Shown: positions 17,980-26,543 of the stretch, piece after piece
Numbering within the stretch: the stretch's first letter is position 1
Layout of the letters: every line of letters begins with the position of its first letter
Assembly (NCBI GenBank): GCA_021811085.1
Contig: JAJZPQ010000002.1
Coordinates: forward strand, 62,001 to 126,000
DNA length: 64,000 bases
Direction of reading: 5' to 3'
From: Pseudomonadota bacterium
GTDB taxonomy: Bacteria > Pseudomonadota > Gammaproteobacteria > Burkholderiales > SG8-39
Notes under the pieces: generated by a model
Told to the model about the DNA's origin: nothing
Seen by the model: only the letters and a program-made list of their open reading frames with translations
Database searches by the model: none
Position numbers and translations under genes: made by a program

Positions 17980-18144
17980 TTATTTCTCCGTCCGGTAATC
18001 GACCATGGCCCGCAACAGCGCCTGCATGGTGATGTCCGAGCCGGCGCGGCGAAAAAGATAGGACAGGCGCTGCAATGCGGCCTCGCGCTGTGCTGCCTCC
18101 TTGGCCGGGTCCGGCGCTGCGTCCGGCGTGGTCGCTGGCGTCAT
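17980..18144 (-). CDS. Small coupled ORF, 54 residues
   Basis: A short frame fills the gap between the EAL-REC gene and the HDOD gene. Its ATG overlaps the EAL stop (ATGA) and it ends 2 bp before the HDOD start. The product begins MTPATTPDAAPDP, then has an amphipathic helical stretch (QREAALQRLSYLFRRAGSD) and ends MVDYRTEK. I do not recognise a family. The tight coupling on both sides argues that it is translated, perhaps as a small partner of its neighbours. Confidence 0.6.
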   Translation of the reverse strand: MTPATTPDAAPDPAKEAAQREAALQRLSYLFRRAGSDITMQALLRAMVDYRTEK

Positions 18145-19814
18145 GGACGCGATCCTTCGGATTCGAGGGTGAGCAGTGTGCCGCTCGACCGCGAGTTCGC
18201 ACCCATCGCGCGCCGCGACACCCGATAGCGGGAACCGGCGATGTCCAGTCCGAGTACGCCGGCCTCCTCGCTATCGAGCCACTCGATCAGCGCGCCGGGC
18301 AAGCATTCGACCGCCATCGTTCCCAACAGCGGCGCCCCGTTGGCGAACAACGCTTCGGCATCGGCGCTGGCGACCGCGACCATGCCGTCGGAGTCGATGC
18401 CGACATACGGCCAGGGCAGGAGCTGCAGTACTTCCTGCGCAGTTCCGAGCGCGATCTCGTCGCGCATCACCTGCTGCGATTTGACGTGCAAATGCTGGCG
18501 CAGATCCTCGTTGACACGCGCCAGCTCGATATTGGCCGCGTGCAACTCCTCCCCAAGACGCTTGTTATCGGCGGCCATTTCCTTGCTCCGAAAAGCCTCT
18601 TCGATGTTGGTGCACAGCAGCTCGTTGTCCCAAGGCTTGCTGAGAAACTTGTAGATTGCGCCCTCGTTTATGGCATCGGAAACCGATTTCAGGTCGGTGT
18701 AACCGGAAAGCATCATGCGCACGCTGTCGGGATGTATCTCCTTGACCCGGCGCAGGAACTCGACACCCTTCATGCCGGGCATCTTCTGATCCGAGATCAC
18801 CACGTCCACGCGGTTCTCGCCGAGCAGCGTCAGCCCCTGCTCGGCGCTGTTCGCGCTGAGAACGCGGTAGCCATTGCGGCACAGCAGCAGCTTCAGCACA
18901 TTGATGATGGCCTCGTCGTCATCCACGAGGAGCAGCGTGCGCGCATGCGCATCGTCGGCGAGCAGCTTGCTCACCAGGCGCCTGTCCTCGCGCAGCATCG
19001 TCGCGAGCGTGTCGGCGTCGACCGGCCGGCTGAAGTAATAGCCCTGAATGGCATCGCAGTTGTTCGCGATAAGCAAGCCGAGTTGCGCCTCGGTCTCCAC
19101 GCCTTCCGCGATCACGTCGAGCTTCAGGCTGTGCGCCATGCTGATCACCGCCCGGGTGATTGCCGCGTCGTCCGAGTCCATCACGATATTTTGGATGAAT
19201 GATCGGTCCACCTTGACGGTGTCGAGCGGGAAGCGCTTCAGATAGGCGAGGCTCGAATAGCCGGTGCCGAAGTCGTCCACCGATATGCGCACACCGATGG
19301 CCTTCAGCCGCGAAAGCGTTGCGATCGCCCCCTCCGGATTCCGCATCAGGTAGCTTTCGGTCAGTTCGAGCTCGAGATACGCGGGCTCCAGGCCGCTCTC
19401 ATCCAGCGCCGCTTTTACGATCGCAAACAGGTTCTCCATTTCCAGCTGGCGGCCGGACAGATTCACCGCCACCCCGGTGCGGCCGAGCCCCGCCTCCTGC
19501 CAGGCGCGCGTCTGCTTGCAGGCGGTGCGCAGCACCCATTCGCCGACCGGGATGATCAGTCCGCTTTCTTCGAGCATCGGAATGAACTCGCCGGGCGCGA
19601 CCAGCCCGCGGGTCGGGTGTTGCCAGCGAATCAATGCTTCGACACCGACGATGCGGGCGCTGTGGCAGCTCACCTGGGGCTGATAATGCAGCAGGAACTC
19701 GTTGCGCAGCAAAGCGCAGCGCAGATCGGCCTCGAGGCGCTGCGCGGCAGAGGCAGATTCCGACGCGCAATCTTCAATCGAATCCGCGTCGAGGAGAATC
19801 TGATCCGACTTCAT
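18141..19814 (-). CDS. EAL-domain c-di-GMP phosphodiesterase with receiver and PAS-like domain
   Basis: 557 residues. The EAL domain is first (about 25-270) with the catalytic motifs intact: VEALIRW, VNLSGRQ, LELTESYL, DDFGTGYSSL and IAEGVET, so it should hydrolyse c-di-GMP. A receiver follows (about 293-410; LLLVDDDE, ISDQKMPG, LSKPWD) of the type found in RpfG-like regulators, then a coiled coil and a PAS-like tail (455-557). An EAL domain placed before the receiver is uncommon. First gene of an operon with the small ORF and HDOD gene. A weak sigma-28 site lies at 19980-20006. Confidence 0.92.
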   Translation of the reverse strand: MKSDQILLDADSIEDCASESASAAQRLEADLRCALLRNEFLLHYQPQVSCHSARIVGVEALIRWQHPTRGLVAPGEFIPMLEESGLIIPVGEWVLRTACKQTRAWQEAGLGRTGVAVNLSGRQLEMENLFAIVKAALDESGLEPAYLELELTESYLMRNPEGAIATLSRLKAIGVRISVDDFGTGYSSLAYLKRFPLDTVKVDRSFIQNIVMDSDDAAITRAVISMAHSLKLDVIAEGVETEAQLGLLIANNCDAIQGYYFSRPVDADTLATMLREDRRLVSKLLADDAHARTLLLVDDDEAIINVLKLLLCRNGYRVLSANSAEQGLTLLGENRVDVVISDQKMPGMKGVEFLRRVKEIHPDSVRMMLSGYTDLKSVSDAINEGAIYKFLSKPWDNELLCTNIEEAFRSKEMAADNKRLGEELHAANIELARVNEDLRQHLHVKSQQVMRDEIALGTAQEVLQLLPWPYVGIDSDGMVAVASADAEALFANGAPLLGTMAVECLPGALIEWLDSEEAGVLGLDIAGSRYRVSRRAMGANSRSSGTLLTLESEGSRP

Positions 19815-19979
19815 ATATCTAGCTTCCCTTGTCTATGCCCAAACCGCCGGCATCATGGCCGGCCAGCCGCCTCGGCAATGCAGCTGCGGTCGCTTCGCGC
19901 TCAGCCTCGCGACTGCCCGGGCTCGGTCGATCGATCGCGCAGGCGGCTCGCCGCTCACCATGCGGACGTGCCAAATGGG

Positions 19980-20006
19980 TTAACGGCTGGATTCGTGAGG
20001 GCTATA
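19980..20006 (-). promoter_or_regulatory. Weak sigma-28-like promoter for the EAL-REC operon
   Basis: On the minus strand: TATAGCCC, 11-base spacer, GCCGTTAA. The -10 matches 7 of 8 consensus bases but the -35 only 4 of 8. It is back-to-back with the better site for the diguanylate cyclase 40 bp away. Confidence 0.35.
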
Positions 20007-20044
20007 GGCCAAGCGCCCGCGGCACACCCGGCCTTAATTCGGCC

Positions 20045-20071
20045 TCAAGTATTCCCGCCGGCCGCCGATAT
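20045..20071 (+). promoter_or_regulatory. Sigma-28 promoter of the diguanylate cyclase gene
   Basis: TCAAGTAT, 11-base spacer, GCCGATAT: 6 of 8 at -35 and 7 of 8 at -10 with exact spacing. Transcription would start near 20078, leaving a leader of about 33 nt to the ATG at 20111. Confidence 0.65.
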
Positions 20072-20110
20072 ATAAGATCGAGCAGGCACGGCCTGCGATT
20101 GCGGCCCACG

Positions 20111-21907
20111 ATGAGCGAACTCACCAACCCGTCCGATATCGCCAGGGAGACGCTGCGCCAACTGGCCTCGCGCCGTATCGCCCCGAATCCGGACAACTAT
20201 CGCCAGCATTATCAGCAGATCGCCGGCCAGCCGGACGCTGCCGGCGACGCCGAGCGTATGCTGCAGCAACTTGTTGCCGATTTGCGCGCGCAGCCGAACA
20301 CCGCGCGTCTGACGGACGCGCTGGACAAGGCTGCGGGCGAAAAGAACTGGGCCCAATACCGGGGCGCGCTGCTGGAATTGATCGAGGCCAAAAGTGTGCA
20401 ACTCACCCCCGCTCCACTCTGGGCGCAGCTGATTCTGGACCTGCTGAAACAATGGGAGGCCCGTCACAGCGGTCTCACCACCGCGAGAAAGCGCGAGGGC
20501 CTGGAAAGGGTTCTGCGCGCGCCGGGATCGGATGCCGCCGGACTGGCGACGAAACTGCAGAACCTGGTGAAATCCTGGTCCTCGACCGCGCTGGCGCAGA
20601 CCGAGGAAACGGGGCTTGCCGCGACCGGGACGGAACAAGCCGGCGCCGACGATGCCATGGACAGACGCGCTCCCGCACCTGCAGCTGCCGCGGCGGCCGA
20701 AGGCCTGGACGCGCCGGCCCAAATGCGCGATTTGCTCGCCCAGACGCTCGAATTTGCGGTGATCACACAACTCGGGCATGCGCCCGATCTGGCCGAGGAA
20801 GCGGGCGGACTGGCCAAGGCGGCGCGCGCCGCTGCCGGGCAGGAAGCGCTAGAGAAGCTGACTGCGGCACTGCGGCGCTTCTGGTTCAAGCTCGAAGTGC
20901 GCGGCGGCGAGAATGCCGAACTGCACCAGGGCTTGTTGCGCCTGCTGCGCCTCCTGATCGACAACACCCACGACCTGCTGAGCGAGGACCAGTGGCTGCG
21001 CGGGCAGGTGGCGGTGCTGCAGCAAATCGTGACCCGCCCGCTTGACCTGGGCGCGATCGCCGAAGCGGAGGGGCGCCTCAAAGAAGTGATCTTCAAGCAA
21101 GGCATGCTCCGGACCAGCCTGCAGGAGGCCAAAGCCGCGCTGAAGCAGCTGATCACCAGTTTCATCGACCGCTTGGGCGACCTGTCCGAAAGCACGGGCG
21201 GCTACCATGCTCGCCTGGAAGACTATGCGCAAAAGATCCGCCAGACCGACGACATCAAGCAGCTCAATGCGGTACTCAAGAATCTGCTCGAGGACACGCG
21301 CTTGGCCCAGATCAACACCGCACGCACGCACGACGAGCTGCTGGCGGCGCGCCGCCAGGTGGAAGCGGCGGAACACAAGGTGCATGAACTGGAGAGCGAA
21401 CTCAACAAGGTCAGCGGCCTGGTGCAGGAGGATCAGCTCACCGGCGTGCTCAACCGCCGCGGCCTGGACGATGCGTACGAGCGCGAAACGGCGCGCGCCG
21501 AGCGCGCCGGCACGCCCCTGTGCGTGAGCTTGCTCGATATCGACAATTTCAAGCAACTGAACGATACGCACGGCCACCAGGCCGGCGACGACGCCCTGCA
21601 GCACCTGGTGCGCGTGATCAGGCGCACCATGCGCCCGAGCGATGTGCTCGCGCGCTATGGCGGGGAGGAATTCATGCTGCTGCTGCCGGAAACCGAGCAG
21701 GAAGAAGCGATCGCGGTGATGGTCAGGCTGCAGCGCAACCTGACCAAGGCATTCTTCCTGCACGACAACGAGCGCGTGCTCATCACGTTCAGCGCGGGCG
21801 TCGCGTTGCGCCGGGAAGCCGAGTCCCAGGCAGCCGTCATCGAGCGCGCCGACAAGGCGCTGTACCAGGCCAAACGCAGCGGCAAGAACCGCGTCTGCGC
21901 GGCGTGA
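20111..21907 (+). CDS. GGDEF diguanylate cyclase with long helical N-terminus
   Basis: 598 residues, soluble. The first 430 residues are predicted helical without a known sensor; they open with MSELTNPSDIARETLRQLA, and a coiled coil (about 370-435) precedes the cyclase. The GGDEF domain starts at about 440 (DQLTGVLNRRGLDD) and has YGGEEF at about 516. An RxxD inhibitory site (RPSD) sits five residues before it, so it should make c-di-GMP and be product-inhibited. The frame stays open upstream to 19829, but the sigma-28 promoter at 20045-20071 fixes the start at ATG 20111. The smaller cyclase downstream is a paralogue. Confidence 0.92.
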   Translation: MSELTNPSDIARETLRQLASRRIAPNPDNYRQHYQQIAGQPDAAGDAERMLQQLVADLRAQPNTARLTDALDKAAGEKNWAQYRGALLELIEAKSVQLTPAPLWAQLILDLLKQWEARHSGLTTARKREGLERVLRAPGSDAAGLATKLQNLVKSWSSTALAQTEETGLAATGTEQAGADDAMDRRAPAPAAAAAAEGLDAPAQMRDLLAQTLEFAVITQLGHAPDLAEEAGGLAKAARAAAGQEALEKLTAALRRFWFKLEVRGGENAELHQGLLRLLRLLIDNTHDLLSEDQWLRGQVAVLQQIVTRPLDLGAIAEAEGRLKEVIFKQGMLRTSLQEAKAALKQLITSFIDRLGDLSESTGGYHARLEDYAQKIRQTDDIKQLNAVLKNLLEDTRLAQINTARTHDELLAARRQVEAAEHKVHELESELNKVSGLVQEDQLTGVLNRRGLDDAYERETARAERAGTPLCVSLLDIDNFKQLNDTHGHQAGDDALQHLVRVIRRTMRPSDVLARYGGEEFMLLLPETEQEEAIAVMVRLQRNLTKAFFLHDNERVLITFSAGVALRREAESQAAVIERADKALYQAKRSGKNRVCAA

Positions 21908-21908
21908 G

Positions 21909-21978
21909 GTTCGTTGTTCGTTGTTCGTTGTTCGAACCACGAGCCACGAGCCACGAACAACGAACCGCGAACCACGGA
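21909..21978. repeat. Array of ten heptamers in inverted halves
   Basis: Directly after the cyclase stop: three GTTCGTT units and one GTTCGAA, then six units of the reverse-complement type (CCACGAG twice, CCACGAA, CAACGAA, CCGCGAA, CCACGGA). The two halves can pair into a long imperfect hairpin. No T-run follows. Function unknown; it could terminate or stabilise the cyclase transcript. Confidence 0.8.
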
Positions 21979-22088
21979 ATTACGGCCGATTTCCCCTTCT
22001 GCTTCGCGTCTCGTCCACGTTCAATCCGATGGTAGCCTAGCGCAGCCTGCTCAATAGCCGTCTCCGAATCACCGAAGCGGCCAAACGG

Positions 22089-22116
22089 TCAGGGGAGCAT
22101 GAGGTGAGGCATTCCC
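22089..22116 (+). repeat. Dispersed intergenic repeat, copy 1 (diverged)
   Basis: TCAGGGGAGCATGAGG followed by TGAGGCATTCCC. It resembles the elements at 47638-47672 (minus) and 62488-62522 (plus) and lies 64 bp before the second cyclase gene. Copy 1 is the least conserved. Confidence 0.5.
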
Positions 22117-22179
22117 TCCTGCGGCAGCGGCTTCTTGGAACCGGGATGCCCCCGGGCAGCGTGCGAAGGAGAAGGAGCG

Positions 22180-22980
22180 ATGGCGGGCGACATGAATCAA
22201 GGCGCAATGCAACTTGCAGCACTTTCGCGGACGGGCGGACGGACGCGCACGCCGCGCGGGCTCTCGCTGGCGACGGCCCCGACCGACTACTACAACCGCA
22301 TAGAGAATTACGCGCAGAAGATCCGCGAGACCCAGGACGTGCGCGCGATCATAGGCATTCTGGACGAGGCGCTCAACGAAACCCGCGCCCTGCACACCGC
22401 CAACGAAATGGCGATCGTGCGCAATCAGGTGGTGCTCGCCGAGCAGCGCATCGAGCACCTCAAGGGCGAACTCGAACTGGTCAACAAGCTGGTGCGCGAA
22501 GACCAGCTCACCGGCGCTCTGAACCGGCGCGGCCTGGATGATTCCCTCGCGCGCGAAGCCGCGCGCGCCGAACGCGGCGGCACGTTTTTGTGCATTGCCC
22601 TCATCGACATAGACAACTTCAAGAAGATCAACGACGCCCACGGCCACCAGGTGGGGGACATCGTGCTGGTGCACCTCGTGGCGATCATCAAGGAAACCAT
22701 CCGCAGCAACGACCTGATCGGGCGCTACGGCGGCGAGGAATTCCTGCTGCTGCTGCCCGATTCGCGCCTGGACGAGGCGGTCGCGGTGATGAACCGCCTG
22801 CAGCGCGAACTCGCGGCGAAGCCGATTTCCTGGGCCAAACAGCGGCTGCTCGTGACCTTCAGCGCCGGCGTCGCCGCGCGCGTTCCGGGCGAAGCCGTCG
22901 AAACCCTCATCAATCGCGCCGATCAGGCGCTCTACGAAGCCAAGCGCGTGGGCAAGGACCGGATCATCGTCGCTTCCTGA
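22180..22980 (+). CDS. GGDEF diguanylate cyclase, short paralogue
   Basis: 266 residues: a helical/coiled N-terminus (1-105) followed by a GGDEF domain (DQLTGALNRRGLDD at about 107; YGGEEF at about 183; I-site RSND five residues before). The 60 residues before the cyclase domain resemble those in the larger cyclase (NYAQKIRETQDVRAI against DYAQKIRQTDDIKQL), so the two arose by tandem duplication, with loss of the long N-terminus here. The ATG at 22180 is preceded by AAGGAG at 8 nt. No sensor domain is visible. No clear sigma-28 site upstream. Confidence 0.93.
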   Translation: MAGDMNQGAMQLAALSRTGGRTRTPRGLSLATAPTDYYNRIENYAQKIRETQDVRAIIGILDEALNETRALHTANEMAIVRNQVVLAEQRIEHLKGELELVNKLVREDQLTGALNRRGLDDSLAREAARAERGGTFLCIALIDIDNFKKINDAHGHQVGDIVLVHLVAIIKETIRSNDLIGRYGGEEFLLLLPDSRLDEAVAVMNRLQRELAAKPISWAKQRLLVTFSAGVAARVPGEAVETLINRADQALYEAKRVGKDRIIVAS

Positions 22981-23035
22981 GATTGGCGCCCTGGCGTCGC
23001 CCGGCGAGTGCGCCGCGCGGTGCATCCTATATATG

Positions 23036-23064
23036 TTGACCTGGCATCATATTAACAATACCAT
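23036..23064 (+). promoter_or_regulatory. Sigma-70 promoter of the toxin-antitoxin-like pair
   Basis: TTGACC, 17-base spacer, TACCAT. Transcription should start near 23071, which is the first base of the ATG, so the mRNA is probably leaderless; no Shine-Dalgarno is present. Confidence 0.6.
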
Positions 23065-23065
23065 G
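23045..23065. promoter_or_regulatory. Imperfect palindrome over the -10, putative autoregulatory operator
   Basis: CATCATATT-AAC-AATACCATG: 9-bp arms agreeing at 7 positions. It covers the spacer and -10 of the promoter, where an antitoxin would be expected to bind. Confidence 0.45.
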
Positions 23066-23070
23066 TCCAC

Positions 23071-23499
23071 ATGACCACACCATTGCCGCTCGCAACAAGC
23101 CGTCGCGGCCGCCCCAAAACCAATCCGGCGCCCAGGCCCGAGCAGCTGCGCGTGGCCAAACGCAGCCAGCGCCAGCGCGACCGAGCTGCCGGTCTCGTGC
23201 TGTGCCAGTTCAAGCTGCCGCAGGCCACGGCGCAGCGCCTGCGCCGCGCGATGGCCACACCCGGATTCGCCGACGAACTTGAACGATTCCTCCGCGAGGC
23301 CGTCATCGAGATTGCAAAATTTCCCAACTTGAGGCTGCTGTGCTGGAATCGCGCTACCCCACTCATTCATGGGCGCGACGCCTTCGGGTTGTACGAACGC
23401 AATTGGAGGTTTGTCGATACCGATACCATGCCAGAGGCCGAACGCGAGCTGATTCGCGAACTCGTCGAAAAATATGGGCGAGGTGTGTTGAATGTCTAA
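23071..23499 (+). CDS. Probable antitoxin / partner of the nucleotidyltransferase
   Basis: 142 residues. A basic N-terminus (SRRGRPKTNP, VAKRSQRQRDR) suited to DNA binding is followed by a segment with ribbon-helix-helix character (LCQFKLPQATAQRLRRAM, FADELERFLREAVIEIA). The C-terminal half has no family I recognise. It overlaps the next gene by 8 bp, has a palindrome over its promoter and precedes an AbiEii-like toxin, which together suggest an autoregulating antitoxin. It is not an AbiEi-type winged-helix antitoxin. The role is inferred from context. Confidence 0.55.
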   Translation: MTTPLPLATSRRGRPKTNPAPRPEQLRVAKRSQRQRDRAAGLVLCQFKLPQATAQRLRRAMATPGFADELERFLREAVIEIAKFPNLRLLCWNRATPLIHGRDAFGLYERNWRFVDTDTMPEAERELIRELVEKYGRGVLNV

Positions 23500-24214
23500 G
23501 CCTCGCTATGAACGCGCGCGCCATATCACCGTGGATAAAGTGCTTGCCCGGCTGAATGCCGATTTTCTCGCGCAGGCAAAATGCTTTTTTGGCGGCGGCA
23601 CGAGGATCGTGCTGGAATTGAAGGAATATCGCGAATCCGCGGATATCGATTTTCTCTGCTCGGATCGCGAAGGCTACCGCGCGCTGCGCTCAACGATCCA
23701 GCCCGATTCCCTCGGCCAGCTGGCTTCCGCCCCGATCGAGCTTCTAAGAGAAGTCCGGGCCGATCAGTACGGCCTGAGAACCGTCCTTCAGATCGACCAT
23801 GAACCGATCAAATTCGAGATTGTGAACGAGGCCAGAATCGACCTCGCGGGCGTACTCATAGAAAGACTTCATGTTCCCTGCCTCGATCGCACTTGTTGCT
23901 TCGCGGAGAAGATTCTTGCCAACGATGATCGCGGGCTCGATGAATCGGTCGCGAGCCGCGATGTCATAGACATTGCGTACATGATCGAGGCCTGGGGCAT
24001 GCAGGCATTCCTTGAAGGCGCGCTCAAAGCCCGCGACGCCTACGGAACGGGTGTGAACGATACCCTGCGCTCGTCGGCACGTAAGCTGTCGCAGAACAAG
24101 AGCTACCTCAAGAAATGCGTAACTACCCACGGCATCACAGATGTGACCACGCTCGCCTCCGGCCTGCGCCGGATTGTCGCGCGGGACTGGCACACCCAGC
24201 CGCGCAGACACTGA
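23492..24214 (+). CDS. AbiEii/AbiGii-family nucleotidyltransferase, putative toxin
   Basis: 240 residues. The nucleotidyltransferase signature is visible: CFFGGGTRIVLELKEYRESADIDFLC, with GGGT and the Asp pair of DID. Further conserved stretches are IKFEIVNEARIDL and CFAEKILANDDRGLDESVASRDVIDIAYM. AbiEii toxins transfer nucleotides to tRNA or other targets and are held by an antitoxin gene immediately upstream. The pair is an accessory insertion between the c-di-GMP genes and fliC. Length is slightly under the usual family size but all motifs are present. Confidence 0.75.
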   Translation: MSKPRYERARHITVDKVLARLNADFLAQAKCFFGGGTRIVLELKEYRESADIDFLCSDREGYRALRSTIQPDSLGQLASAPIELLREVRADQYGLRTVLQIDHEPIKFEIVNEARIDLAGVLIERLHVPCLDRTCCFAEKILANDDRGLDESVASRDVIDIAYMIEAWGMQAFLEGALKARDAYGTGVNDTLRSSARKLSQNKSYLKKCVTTHGITDVTTLASGLRRIVARDWHTQPRRH

Positions 24215-24246
24215 AGTGGGCGACGCTCTCCTGAATTTCAAAACTA

Positions 24247-24273
24247 TTCAGTATTCCAAAACATTGCCGATAT
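24247..24273 (+). promoter_or_regulatory. Distal sigma-28-like promoter of fliC
   Basis: TTCAGTAT, 11-base spacer, GCCGATAT: 5 of 8 and 7 of 8 consensus matches. It would give a leader of about 320 nt. Confidence 0.45.
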
Positions 24274-24473
24274 CGCGCTCCCCGCTCGCACCGGCGCCGC
24301 GCGCATGCAACTAGAGCAACGCTGCGAGCACCTGCGCCACCTCAGTTAATCGCTTCGGCCGCCAGCGCCGAATCCCGTATCAAAGCAACGAATAAGCCGC
24401 GCTTTCGGACGCGCTGCCGCGGCCTGGTCTGGCCATTTGCGCTCGCTCTGCGCGCGTCGACGCAAGAAAATCC

Positions 24474-24501
24474 TAAACCTTTTGCCGTGAATATCCGATA
24501 A
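24474..24501 (+). promoter_or_regulatory. Proximal sigma-28 promoter of fliC
   Basis: TAAACCTT, 12-base spacer, TCCGATAA: 6 of 8 and 7 of 8 matches with one extra spacer base, as at fliD. Leader of about 93 nt. Confidence 0.7.
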
Positions 24502-24600
24502 CTGTTTCAACGACGGTTTTGATGCTTCGGCGACGAAGCCGACCAACGTGACCGGCCGAACGCCGGATTATTCTCGAAACCAAAGTAAAGGAGATTCACC

Positions 24601-26076
24601 ATGGCTTCAGTCATCAACACCAACATCGCGTCGTTGAACGCGCAACGCAACCTCAACACCTCGCAGACCGCTCTCGCCACTTCGCTGCAGCGCCTGTCCT
24701 CGGGCCTGCGCATCAACAGCGCCAAGGACGATGCGGCCGGCATGGCCATTTCCAGCCGGATGACGGCGCAGATCAACGGCCTCAACCAGGCCGCGCGCAA
24801 CGCCAACGACGGCATTTCCCTCGCGCAAACCGCGGAAGGCTCGCTGAATGCGATCAGCGACAACCTGCAGCGCCTGCGTCAACTGTCGGTGCAATCGGCC
24901 AACGCGACCAACAGCGCCTCGGACCGCGCCTCACTGGATGCGGAAGCGGCGCAGCTGACGGCGGAAATTACCCGCGTCGCCAGCACCACCCAATTCAACG
25001 GCGTCAACCTGCTCGACGGCTCGTTCAGCGCCCAGGCCTTCCAGGTCGGCGCCAATGCCAACCAGACGATCACGGTTTCCTCGATTGCCGATGCACGCGC
25101 AACCGGTTTGGGCAGCAACATCCTGGTGGCTGATGGATCAGTCATTGGCGCAGGCGGCGTGGGTGCCACGAAAGCAGCGGCGGCAGACCTTACCGGCGGC
25201 AATACCGTCGCCGCGGAAGCCGCCCTGACCCTGACGACGACCGGCGGCGGCACGACAGCCGCGTTCGGCTATGCCGCCGGCGCCGATGCGAAAGCGGTCG
25301 CCGCCGCCATCAACAGCAACGCGGGCGGAGTCGGCGTCAGCGCGACCGCCGCGAACAGCGCTTCGTTGAGCGGCATCGCGAGCGCCGGCACGGTCACCAT
25401 GACGCTTAACGGTGTCGCCCTCTCGGTCGCCGTCGCGGACCCGACCGACCTGACGTCATTGATGGGCGCGATCAACGGCGCGCAAGGCACCACCGGGGTG
25501 ACAGCGGCCTTCACCAGCACCTCGTCCAAAGCCGGCCTGACCCTGTCGACCACCGACGGTCGCGACATCAGCATCCTGGACTTCGGCAATACCGGCGCGA
25601 CCAAGACCGCAGTCTTCTCCGGCGTAACCCTGACGGGGGGTGCCGCTACCGACTCCTCGATCAAGACCGGCACGGTATCGCTCACCAGCAGCAAGGGCAC
25701 GATCACCACCGGCGGCGCCAACGCGGACCTGTTCAGCGCCGCTGCGGTAAGCAGCTCGTTCTCGTCGCTGTCGAGCATCAGCCTCACCAGCGCCGCGAGT
25801 TCGCAACTCGCGATTGCGGTGGTCGACGCGGCGCTGGGCCAGGTCAACGTTTCCCGCGGCGACTTGGGTGCCTACCAAAATCGCTTTGCCTCGGCGGTTT
25901 CCAACCTGCAAACGACCGCGGAAAACCTGTCTGCTTCGCGCAGCCGGATCCAGGATGCGGACTTCGCTGCGGAAACAGCGGCGATGACCCGCGGCCAGAT
26001 CCTGCAGCAAGCAGGTACCGCGATCCTCGCGCAGGCCAACTCGCTGCCCAACAGCGTGCTGTCCCTGCTCAAGTAA
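24601..26076 (+). CDS. fliC: Flagellin
   Basis: 491 residues, the filament subunit exported through the flagellar secretion apparatus. Conserved D0/D1 N-terminus ([40 protein letters not shown], up to about 140) and C-terminus (about 405-491: [35 protein letters not shown], ending NSVLSLLK). The centre is Ala/Gly/Thr-rich and unlike other flagellins, the surface-exposed variable part. It is monocistronic: sigma-28 promoters before it and a strong terminator after. No second flagellin gene is in the window. Confidence 0.97.
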   Translation: MASVINTNIASLNAQRNLNTSQTALATSLQRLSSGLRINSAKDDAAGMAISSRMTAQINGLNQAARNANDGISLAQTAEGSLNAISDNLQRLRQLSVQSANATNSASDRASLDAEAAQLTAEITRVASTTQFNGVNLLDGSFSAQAFQVGANANQTITVSSIADARATGLGSNILVADGSVIGAGGVGATKAAAADLTGGNTVAAEAALTLTTTGGGTTAAFGYAAGADAKAVAAAINSNAGGVGVSATAANSASLSGIASAGTVTMTLNGVALSVAVADPTDLTSLMGAINGAQGTTGVTAAFTSTSSKAGLTLSTTDGRDISILDFGNTGATKTAVFSGVTLTGGAATDSSIKTGTVSLTSSKGTITTGGANADLFSAAAVSSSFSSLSSISLTSAASSQLAIAVVDAALGQVNVSRGDLGAYQNRFASAVSNLQTTAENLSASRSRIQDADFAAETAAMTRGQILQQAGTAILAQANSLPNSVLSLLK

Positions 26077-26090
26077 GCAGCATGTAGTGT

Positions 26091-26123
26091 CCCCCGGCCG
26101 GGTCAACCCCGGCCGGGGGTTTT
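26091..26123 (+). terminator. Rho-independent terminator of fliC
   Basis: A perfect 12-bp GC stem (CCCCCGGCCGGG / CCCGGCCGGGGG) with a 5-nt loop and a TTTT tail, 15 bp after the fliC stop. Confidence 0.9.
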
Positions 26124-26147
26124 CGCTCGATTGAAGGAGCGCAGAAC

Positions 26148-26519
26148 ATGAAACTCGGTACGGTCGACCCTCCCGCGACGGGCTCGAATGCAATGCCAGC
26201 CTCAGCTTCGCCTGCAAGCTCAAGCGCGGCTGTAGCGGTGTTTCCACATCCGGCACCTGCCCAGAACGCGTCGCCCAGCCCGCCGCAGCTGTCCATGGAA
26301 GCCGCGCGGCATGCGGCGGCCCAGATCAACGAATTCCTGAAGTCCTCGTCCGCGGCGAGCGTCGAATTCACGGTCGAAGGCAACTCGGACCATATCATCG
26401 TGCGCGTGGTCGATTCCGCCACCAACCAAGTCATACGCCAGATACCGTCCGAAGAGGCGCTCGCGATCTCGCATGCGCTCGACCGCATGACCGGGCTGCT
26501 GTTCGCGCAAAAAGCCTGA
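26148..26519 (+). CDS. flaG: FlaG-family flagellar protein
   Basis: 123 residues. The first 50 are Ala/Pro/Ser-rich and variable. The FlaG domain covers about 60-120: INEFLKSSSAASVEFTVEG, IIVRVVDSATNQVIRQIPSEEALAISHAL. FlaG affects filament length in polar-flagellated bacteria; mechanism uncertain. It lies between the fliC terminator and the fliD promoter, the usual place for this gene. Confidence 0.92.
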   Translation: MKLGTVDPPATGSNAMPASASPASSSAAVAVFPHPAPAQNASPSPPQLSMEAARHAAAQINEFLKSSSAASVEFTVEGNSDHIIVRVVDSATNQVIRQIPSEEALAISHALDRMTGLLFAQKA

Positions 26520-26543
26520 CAGCGCGACTTTTGCCTTGGTGCT

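Larger units (their letters stand above)
24215..24600. other. Regulatory region upstream of fliC
   Basis: 386 bases without a gene, containing two sigma-28-like promoters (24247-24273 and 24474-24501). The fliC Shine-Dalgarno AAAGGAG lies just before the ATG. Confidence 0.6.

Noticed and set aside
19829-20110. N-terminal extension of the diguanylate cyclase from 19829
   Set aside because: It would begin upstream of the sigma-28 promoter at 20045-20071; the family-like start is ATG 20111.
21909-21978. CRISPR array
   Set aside because: The units are 7 bp with no spacers and no cas genes are present.
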